The translations under genes were made by a program, and so were the position numbers. Positions 36,635-46,133 of a DNA stretch of 46,133 nt are shown one piece after another. The stretch is from Myxococcales bacterium (GTDB lineage Bacteria; Myxococcota_A; Polyangia; Haliangiales; Haliangiaceae): the NCBI GenBank assembly GCA_947483555.1, contig CANKMW010000079.1, forward strand, positions 1 to 46,133, in the 5' to 3' direction. Each line of letters opens with the position of its first letter. Position 1 is the first letter of the stretch. Under the pieces are notes generated by a model that saw only the letters and a program-made list of their open reading frames with translations, was not told the origin of the DNA and ran no database searches.

Positions 36635-39600
36635 ATGCTGCGGCCTGACCCCGCGCTCGGGTCGCCGCCCACGTCGGAGCGCTTCTACCGCATGGAGACG
36701 CTCGGATCGGGCGGCAACGGCGTGGTCTACCGCGCGCTCGACCTCACGCTCGGCGTCGAGGTCGCGATCAAGTACCTCACCCGCCCCGCCGGCCGCGATC
36801 TGTACCGCTTCAAGCGCGAGTTCCGCGCCCTCGCCGAGGTCTCCCATCCCAACCTCGTCCACCTGTACGAGCTGTTCGTCGATGACGACCGATGGAGCTT
36901 CACGATGGAGCTCATCGTCGGGTCGTCGATGCGCGAACACCTCCGGCGCGCGCCCGAGACGCTGGCCACCACGTTCACCCAGCTCGCCGATGGCGTCACC
37001 GCGGTCCACGCGCTCGGCAAGATCCACCGCGATCTCAAGCCGACCAACGTGTTGATCGAGGCCGGTGGACGGGTCGTGGTGCTCGACTTCGGGTTGGTGC
37101 GCGGCCTCGATCCGGACGAGATCGATCAGACCCACGAGGCGGTCGCCGTCGGGACGCCGGCCTTCATGTCGCCGGAGCAGGCGCTCGATCAACCGCTGAC
37201 CACCGCCACCGACTGGTACAGCGTCGGGGCGATGCTGTACGAGGCGCTCACCAACAAGCGACCGTTCGATGGCTCGGTGATGGACGTCCTGCGCCGCCGC
37301 GTGACCGAGGACCCGCCACGGCCGCGTTCGATCGCGCCCGGCGTCTCCGCCGCGCTCGACGACCTGTGCATGGCGCTCATGCACCGCGATCCGGCCCAGC
37401 GCGCCGACGGCCGGGCCATCTTCGCGGCCTTCGCTGCCGCGCCGTCGAGCGCGACCCTGGCGCTCGAACGCCAGGCCGCGCCCGCGCCCTTCGTCGGCCG
37501 GGACGGCGAGCTGGCCCAGATGCGGTCGGCGCTGGCCACCGCCGAGGGCGGCGGGTGCGTGTTCATGCCCGTGATCGGGCCGTCGGGCATGGGCAAGTCG
37601 ACGCTGTTGCAGCGCTTCGTTGACGAGCTCGACCAGGCCCACGTCATGGTCCTCGAGGGCCGCTGCCACGAGCGCGAGCACGTCCCCTACCAGGGCATCG
37701 AGAGCCTGGTCGATGCCGCGGCGTCGCTGCTCCTGGCGCGGCCGGCGGCCGAGGTCGGGGCGTCCCTGCCACCCGATCTCCCCATGCTGGCCAAGTTGTT
37801 CCCGGCGCTGCTCCGGGTGCCCGCGATCGAAGCGCAGCGCGGGCGCCGCGGATCCACCGATCCGGCGGAGTTGCGGCGGCGGGCGATCGGCGCGCTCGGC
37901 GATCTGCTCGCCTATCTGGCCGGTCAGCGCACGCTGGTGGTCGTGCTCGACGACCTGCAGTGGTGCGACGCCGACGGCGGCGCCGTCCTGGCCGAGCTGG
38001 TCCGCTACTTCGCCGAAAGTGGCGCGCTGTTCGTCGCCTCGTCGCGCAGCGCGGTCGACGTGCCGGCGACCTCGGGGCGCGGCCTCCGCGACGCGACCCC
38101 GACCCTGCAACTCGGCCACGCCACCGAGCCGGTGGGGCCGATGGTGACGATCCGCGAGATCGAGCTGGGCCCGCTGCGCGCCGCCGATGTCGCCGCGCTG
38201 GCGGAGGCGGTCGCCCCGTCCTCGGACTGGACCACCAGCGCGGCGAGCGCGCTGACCCGCGCCTCGGGTGGCGTGCCGCTGTTCGTCACCGAGCTCGCCG
38301 GCTATGCCCGGCGACCGGCGGCCAGCGGCGACGGCGACGACGACGACGACGGCGACGAGGGCGTCACGATCGTCGACGCCACCACCACGCTCGAACGCGT
38401 GATCGCCGAGCGGGTCGCCAAGCTGCCCGGCGAGGCCCGCGCCCTGCTGGCGGCGTGCGCCGCCGCGACCCGACCGCTGCCGCTCGAGGTCGCCGCCGCG
38501 GCCGCCGCCGGCGACGCCGCCACCGCGCTGACCATCCTGCGCAGCGAACGCCTGGTCCGCACCCACCGCCGGGGCAATCAGCTCCTGATCGAGCCCTACC
38601 ACGACCGCATCCGGCTCGCGGTCATCGAGTCGACCGACGCCGGCGCGATGCGCGCGGTCCACCGCCGGCTCGCCACGGCGCTCGAAGGCCGCACGTCGAC
38701 GGCGCCCACCGACCTCGTCGAGCACTGGCTGGCGGCCGGCGTCCCGGAGCGGGCGGCGGTCCATGCCCGCACCGCCGCCCGGCAGGCCGAGGACGCGCTG
38801 GCCTTCCACGTCGCCGCCGACCTCTATCGCACCGCGCTCGCGGTCAACGCCACGCCGGATCCCGGCGACCGGCCCGCGCTGCTCAAGCGGCTGGCCTCGT
38901 GTCTCGCCAACGTCGGCCGCCTCGACGCTGCCATCGACGTGCTCACCGAGGCGGCGGCGGCCGCCACCGGGACCGAGCGCCGCGCGCTCGAGAGCCAGAA
39001 GATCGAGTACGTGATCCGCCTCGGCGACCTCGAGCGCGGCATGAACGAGGCGCGCGCGCTGTGCGCGGCGATCGGCTACCCCATCCCGCGCGGCCGCCGC
39101 GCCGTGATGCTGGCCATCCTCACCGCCACCCTCGGGATGCGGCTGCGCGGCTCCCGCATGACGTTGCGCACCCTGGCCGACGCCGACCCGGCCGCGGTCG
39201 AGCGCGTCGACGTGCTGATGTCGCTGGTGAGTGGTATGGCCAACGTCGATCCGGCCTTCGGTCGCCTGCTCCAGGTCCATCACCTGCGCGCCGCGATGGC
39301 GTGCGGTGAGAAGACCCGCCTGGCACGGGCGCTTTCCGTCGAGGTGCCGTACATCGCGCAGTCCGGCTCGCGCGCCGGGCCGCGCCTCGAGCGCGCCCTC
39401 GAGCGGGCCCGGGTGGTGGTCGAGGCGGTCGACCGGCCCGAGATCCTCGCCGTGTTCCAGGTCAGCTGTGCCGTCGCCGCCGGCGTCTGCGGTCAATGGG
39501 CCAAGGCCGAACAGCTCTGTCGCTCCGCCGAGCAACTGCTGCGCGAGAACTACAGCGGCATCCGCTGGGTGCTCAACATGACCCAGTTCTACCGCTGCCT

Positions 39601-40348
39601 GGCGAGCTGGTACCTGGGCCGCACCGACGAGCTGGTCCGGCTGGTGCCGATGTACCTCGCCGACGCCGAGGCGCTTGGCGATAGCCATGCCCTGGGCGGC
39701 CTCCGGTTCGGGCGCGGCAATCCGTACTGGCTCATCATCGACCAACCCGAGGAGGCGCGCGCCCACGCGGTCCAGGGCTGGCGGCGCAAGCCGGGTGGTG
39801 ACTTCCACCTCCACGACTACTTCCAGACCCTCGCCGAGGTCCAGTGTTCGCTGTATCAAGGCAAGCCCGAGGACGCGTTCACGCGCCTCGCCGAGGTCCG
39901 CGACGCCTTCGACCGTTCGCTGGTGCGACGCATCCAGATGGTCCGCGTCGAATGGAATTATCTGACCGCGCGCGCGGCGCTCGGGGCGGCGGCCACGCGC
40001 ACCGGCCGCGGCCGGTCCGACGCCATCGCGATCGCGCGCGCCTGCGGGCGGCGGATCGCCGGCGAGCGCACCCCGTGGGCGGCCCCGCTCCACGCGCTCG
40101 GCGAGGCCGCGATCGCGCACCTCGGCGGTGACGGCGGCGCCGAGGTCGCCGCGCTCGAGCGCGCGATCGCGGACGCCACCACCAGCGGCATGGCGCTCCA
40201 CGCCGAGGTCGCGCGCCACCGGCTCGGCGAAGCCCGCGGTGGCAGCGACGGTCGGGCGCTCACCGAACAAGCCGCGGGCTGGATGAAGAAGCGCGCGATC
40301 GTCAACCCGGGCGCGATCGTGCGCATGCTCGCGCCCGGCTGGGTCTGA
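36635..40348 (+). CDS. Serine/threonine protein kinase fused to AAA/STAND-type ATPase and TPR-like region
   Basis: 1237 residues, no membrane segment. Kinase domain about 18-275: glycine loop LGSGGNGVVYRA, Lys46 (VAIK), catalytic HRDLKPTN (131-138), DFG (151-153), GTPAFMSPEQA and DWYSVGAMLYEALTNKRPF; all key residues are present, so it should be active. From about 290 an AAA-type ATPase: FVGRDGELAQMRSAL, Walker A GPSGMGKS (315-322), Walker B VVVLDDLQW (Asp439-Asp440). An acidic DGDDDDDGDEG insert lies near 567-577. The C-terminal 550 residues are helical and TPR-like (DALAFHVAADLYRTALAVN, LASCLANVGRLDAAIDVLTEAA). This is the large regulatory kinase architecture common in myxobacteria; ATP-driven oligomerisation and partner binding are inferred, the targets are unknown. 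Confidence 0.93.
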   Translation: MLRPDPALGSPPTSERFYRMETLGSGGNGVVYRALDLTLGVEVAIKYLTRPAGRDLYRFKREFRALAEVSHPNLVHLYELFVDDDRWSFTMELIVGSSMREHLRRAPETLATTFTQLADGVTAVHALGKIHRDLKPTNVLIEAGGRVVVLDFGLVRGLDPDEIDQTHEAVAVGTPAFMSPEQALDQPLTTATDWYSVGAMLYEALTNKRPFDGSVMDVLRRRVTEDPPRPRSIAPGVSAALDDLCMALMHRDPAQRADGRAIFAAFAAAPSSATLALERQAAPAPFVGRDGELAQMRSALATAEGGGCVFMPVIGPSGMGKSTLLQRFVDELDQAHVMVLEGRCHEREHVPYQGIESLVDAAASLLLARPAAEVGASLPPDLPMLAKLFPALLRVPAIEAQRGRRGSTDPAELRRRAIGALGDLLAYLAGQRTLVVVLDDLQWCDADGGAVLAELVRYFAESGALFVASSRSAVDVPATSGRGLRDATPTLQLGHATEPVGPMVTIREIELGPLRAADVAALAEAVAPSSDWTTSAASALTRASGGVPLFVTELAGYARRPAASGDGDDDDDGDEGVTIVDATTTLERVIAERVAKLPGEARALLAACAAATRPLPLEVAAAAAAGDAATALTILRSERLVRTHRRGNQLLIEPYHDRIRLAVIESTDAGAMRAVHRRLATALEGRTSTAPTDLVEHWLAAGVPERAAVHARTAARQAEDALAFHVAADLYRTALAVNATPDPGDRPALLKRLASCLANVGRLDAAIDVLTEAAAAATGTERRALESQKIEYVIRLGDLERGMNEARALCAAIGYPIPRGRRAVMLAILTATLGMRLRGSRMTLRTLADADPAAVERVDVLMSLVSGMANVDPAFGRLLQVHHLRAAMACGEKTRLARALSVEVPYIAQSGSRAGPRLERALERARVVVEAVDRPEILAVFQVSCAVAAGVCGQWAKAEQLCRSAEQLLRENYSGIRWVLNMTQFYRCLASWYLGRTDELVRLVPMYLADAEALGDSHALGGLRFGRGNPYWLIIDQPEEARAHAVQGWRRKPGGDFHLHDYFQTLAEVQCSLYQGKPEDAFTRLAEVRDAFDRSLVRRIQMVRVEWNYLTARAALGAAATRTGRGRSDAIAIARACGRRIAGERTPWAAPLHALGEAAIAHLGGDGGAEVAALERAIADATTSGMALHAEVARHRLGEARGGSDGRALTEQAAGWMKKRAIVNPGAIVRMLAPGWV

Positions 40349-40363
40349 CCGCGCGCGCCGCTC

Positions 40364-41959
<1,596 letters not shown>

Positions 41960-41990
41960 GCCAGCACGGTCAGCAACCGTCGTGCCGATC

Positions 41991-42061
41991 GATCGAGACC
42001 TCGAGATCCCGCTCGGAGCCCGGCGCCCCGCCGTCGATCGGGACCTCGAGGTCCCGATCGC
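41991..42061. repeat. Two copies of a GACCTCGAG-centred palindrome
   Basis: In the 153-base spacer between lipB and the carboxylesterase gene. Copy one starts at 41991 (GATCGAGACCTCGAGATCCC). Copy two, 45 bases later, is a perfect 26-base palindrome at 42035-42060, centred on CTCGAG with CGATCGGGAC arms. The copies differ at three positions. This may be a dispersed intergenic repeat, a regulator site or a terminator hairpin; no T-tract follows. Confidence 0.7.
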
Positions 42062-42112
42062 GCCCCGCCACCGTCGAGGAACCCGACGCGGCCGCCGACA
42101 TGTCGCGGTTCC

Positions 42113-44210
<2,098 letters not shown>

Positions 44211-44282
44211 GATGCGCAGTGTGACAACAAGGCACAATTAGCGCAAGCCCCCGTGACGGTTGACACATTCTGGCAAGCAATA

Positions 44283-44942
44283 TCAGGTTGGTAGATCCAC
44301 TGCCCATCGCAAGGCCAGCCGGGTCTCCTCCCAGGCCCGCTCATCGACCTCCAGATAGGGCACCTCGACCGTGACCACCTCGAGCCCGCGGTCGACCCCG
44401 TACTTGGACCCGAACGAGCCCGGGGTCGGGTAGCCGATGTCAGCGGACGCCGGGTAGCCCGCCAGCCGGCCCATCTCCTCCGCAAGCTCGCGACCGCGGC
44501 CGTCCCAGTTCATCACCTTGAACGTGGCGTGCAGCGCGATCAGTCGCTCGGCCCCGATCTTGTCGATCAGCGCGGCGAGGGCCTGGGTCTCGGGCTCGGA
44601 CTCCGCCGTCGCACCCGGGAAGTAACCGCCCTTGTGCTCGGCGGTCCAGTTCGCCGACCCGAAGTTGCGGTTGAGGTCGACGTCGCGGGCGTTGTTCTTG
44701 GTGCCGGCCAGCAGCCCATCGACGTTGACCGCCGGGATGATCCAGGTCTCGCGCCCGGGCGGCCGGTCGAGCAGCTCCTCGATCAGCCGCCTCGCCTGCA
44801 GCGCGCTCGCCGGCTCGTCGCCGTGCAAGGCGCCGAAGATGATCGCCGGCGGCCGCGGTCGGGCGTAGCTCGGCGGGCGGAACGAGATCGCCTCGATCGG
44901 CCGGCCGAGGATGGTCGTTCCGACGATCTCGTCGCTGCCCAT
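44283..44942 (-). CDS. M14-family zinc carboxypeptidase, MpaA/succinylglutamate-desuccinylase-like
   Basis: 219 residues, small for the family. Zinc ligands HGDE (His40, Glu43) and His138, substrate-binding Arg in DVDLNRNF (88-94) and the catalytic Glu193 in VTVEVPY are all present, so activity is expected. The small size and LHGDEP/NVDGLLAGTKNNARDVDLNRN motifs are closest to murein-tripeptide amidase (MpaA)-like enzymes that trim recycled cell-wall peptides, though an aspartoacylase-type role is possible. No signal peptide is seen. It follows the membrane-protein gene by 11 bases and is 72 bases upstream of the sigma-54 activator. Confidence 0.88.
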   Translation of the reverse strand: MGSDEIVGTTILGRPIEAISFRPPSYARPRPPAIIFGALHGDEPASALQARRLIEELLDRPPGRETWIIPAVNVDGLLAGTKNNARDVDLNRNFGSANWTAEHKGGYFPGATAESEPETQALAALIDKIGAERLIALHATFKVMNWDGRGRELAEEMGRLAGYPASADIGYPTPGSFGSKYGVDRGLEVVTVEVPYLEVDERAWEETRLALRWAVDLPT

Positions 44943-44953
44943 GCCGCGCGGCC

Positions 44954-46133
44954 CTAGCTGTGCTCGAGGTTCTTGCCGAAGATCGTCGCGACGCCGTAGC
45001 CGATGAACGCGGTCCACGCCGCGGCGACCCAGCCGGTCATCAAGGCCGCGTTGGGGTTGGCCTTGATGACATCGCCGAGCTTGCCGTTCACCAGCAGCAA
45101 CGAGTAGGTCGTGATCACCGCGGTGAGGATCATCAGCCACGCCAGCGTCTTGGCGCCCGCCGAGGTCGGTGGCGGCAGCCAGCACAGGAGCGCGACCACC
45201 GCGAGCACGACCGGTAGCAAGTTGACGATCGCGACCACCTTGAGCTTGCCGGGCGCGTCGCCGACCGCCTCGAACATCGTCGCCACCGGCGGATCACCGC
45301 CGCCGACCGGCACCACCAGCGGCACGATCACGCACAGCGCGCCGATCGTGACCAGGATCCGCGGCAAGATCTGCGCTCGATATTCCTGACGCAGCATGAG
45401 CCCAGGCACCAGCGTCACCACCGCCCCGAAGGCGACCAGCTTCTGCCACTCGATCTCCTTGGCGTCCTTCAGGTACATGACGAGCGCCAGCACGATCGGC
45501 ACCAGCCCGAGCATGGCGGCCAGGGCCCCGCGCGGCACGGTGGCGAGCGGCACCAGCCCGAACACCAGGGCGAGGATCGCCGCGGCGCCGACGTAGATGA
45601 GCTGGAACTTGGCCAGCGCCGGCACGCCTTCGGCCGACAGCGCGTCCCACCGGAACGTGAGCTTGGGATCGATCGAGAACGGCAGCGCGCCGGCGATGAG
45701 CAGGGCCAGCCCGAACGCGATGAGGACGATCTTGATGCCGTCCTTGTACGGCTCGACCGGTGCGCCGACCCGCGCCGCGGTCCGCGACGCCAGATACGGT
45801 GGGTTCATCGGGGCCATGCCGGCACCCGGCATGGGCGCGACCGGCTGCGGGTTGTAGCCACCCATTGGCTGCGGGTTGTAGCCCGGCGGCGGACCGCCCA
45901 TTGGCTGCGGCGGATAGCCGCCGCCTGGCGGACCTCCGTAGCCGCCCGGCGGGCCCATCGGCGCCGGCGGATAGCCGCCGCCCGGCGGGCCCCCGTAGCC
46001 ACCGCCCGGCGGGCCCATCGGCTGTGGCGGATAGCCTCCGCCCGGCGGGCCGCCATACCCTCCGCCCGGCGGGCCTCCCATCGGCGGCGGCGGGCCGCCA
46101 TACCCTCCGCCCGGCGGGCCTCCCATCGGCGGC
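44954..46133 (-). CDS. Multi-pass membrane protein with Gly/Pro/Tyr-rich N-terminus (5' end outside window)
   Basis: The visible 390 residues lack the true start, which lies beyond the window edge. Residues 1-120 are (M)GPPGGGYGGPPGGGYPPQ-type repeats, a disordered cytoplasmic-looking tail. The remainder has about eight hydrophobic segments (GIKIVLIAFGLALLIAGAL, LIYVGAAAILALVFGLVPLA, LAAMLGLVPIVLALVMYL, ILVTIGALCVIVPLVVPVG, VVAIVNLLPVVLAVVALLCWL, LAWLMILTAVITTYSLLLV, AALMTGWVAAAWTAFIGYG). I do not recognise the membrane domain; similar Gly/Pro-tailed proteins are common in myxobacteria. It is probably in an operon with the M14 peptidase downstream. Confidence 0.78.
   Translation of the reverse strand, partial: PPMGGPPGGGYGGPPPPMGGPPGGGYGGPPGGGYPPQPMGPPGGGYGGPPGGGYPPAPMGPPGGYGGPPGGGYPPQPMGGPPPGYNPQPMGGYNPQPVAPMPGAGMAPMNPPYLASRTAARVGAPVEPYKDGIKIVLIAFGLALLIAGALPFSIDPKLTFRWDALSAEGVPALAKFQLIYVGAAAILALVFGLVPLATVPRGALAAMLGLVPIVLALVMYLKDAKEIEWQKLVAFGAVVTLVPGLMLRQEYRAQILPRILVTIGALCVIVPLVVPVGGGDPPVATMFEAVGDAPGKLKVVAIVNLLPVVLAVVALLCWLPPPTSAGAKTLAWLMILTAVITTYSLLLVNGKLGDVIKANPNAALMTGWVAAAWTAFIGYGVATIFGKNLEHS
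45845..46133 (-). repeat. Coding tandem repeats (PPGGGYGGPP type)
   Basis: Imperfect tandem units encoding GPPGGGYGGPP and GGGYPPQPM segments fill the visible N-terminus of the membrane-protein gene and continue past the window edge. Unit length varies (33-60 bases), suggesting repeated slippage or recombination. Confidence 0.85.

Noticed and set aside
36524..40270. A 1248-codon open frame on the minus strand opposite the kinase gene
   Set aside because: Very GC-rich coding DNA leaves long open frames on the other strand. The product is Arg/Gly/His-rich with no domain, while the plus strand has complete kinase and ATPase motifs.
41991..42061. Short peptide repeats (RDLEVPI type) in the palindrome region
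   Set aside because: The repeated peptide is a by-product of the palindromic DNA repeat; there is no start codon with a ribosome-binding site and the frames are short.
44238..44282. Sigma-54 (-24/-12) promoter upstream of the activator gene
   Set aside because: CACGGGGGCTTGC on the minus strand resembles it, but the -24 element lacks GG and the spacing is one base too long.

Overview
The window is very GC-rich bacterial DNA and looks chromosomal. It most resembles a myxobacterium of the Haliangium/Kofleriaceae type. The reasons are a long serine/threonine kinase fused to an ATPase and TPR-like region, a sigma factor of the 'gmx' type known from myxobacteria, many lipoproteins of unknown function, pseudo-receiver/pseudo-GGDEF proteins and GAGCCC hexamer tracts between genes. 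This assignment is inference from gene content and composition; no rRNA or tRNA gene is present to confirm it.

Layout. Positions 1-2944 hold the 3' part of a WD40-type beta-propeller gene with visibly lower GC, followed by a 5'-truncated erythromycin-esterase-like gene. Positions 3108-7761 are a tight co-directional nucleotide-sugar cluster: SDR paralogue 1, a GT4 glycosyltransferase, glucose-1-phosphate cytidylyltransferase, CDP-glucose 4,6-dehydratase and SDR paralogue 2. It probably makes and transfers a CDP-6-deoxyhexose onto a surface glycan. Positions 7763-9939 are two convergent degenerate signalling proteins. Positions 10068-17454 are mostly housekeeping: xseA, cysS, a glutaredoxin, a DUF1232-like protein and murI, plus two conserved proteins of unknown role.

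Positions 17455-25482 are accessory: an HD-domain protein, a propeller lipoprotein and four more predicted lipoproteins. Positions 25571-28087 encode the most striking protein, an eCIS-core/DUF4157-like zinc-metalloprotease-motif domain joined to SH3-like domains, a tandem repeat, a peptidoglycan-binding-like region and an M15-type D-Ala-D-Ala peptidase domain. It is probably a secreted or injected cell-wall-cutting effector. Positions 28105-32815 contain an orphan type III export gate (SctV/FlhA family), a coupled secreted protein, a gmx-type sigma factor and a divergent ClpX-like unfoldase lacking the zinc-binding domain. Positions 32853-36614 hold a lipoprotein, murA, hisG and two proteins of unknown function. 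Positions 36635-40348 encode a 1237-residue kinase-ATPase. Positions 40364-46133 are all on the minus strand: a carboxylesterase lipoprotein, lipB, a PocR-like sigma-54 activator, a small M14 carboxypeptidase and a multi-pass membrane protein with a Gly/Pro/Tyr-rich N-terminus that runs off the window.

Cross-cutting signals: several genes have a TANNNT box only 6-11 bases before the start codon and no Shine-Dalgarno, suggesting leaderless mRNAs. GAGCCC hexamer tracts lie between genes at three places and, at a fourth, encode the hydrophobic core of a lipoprotein signal peptide.
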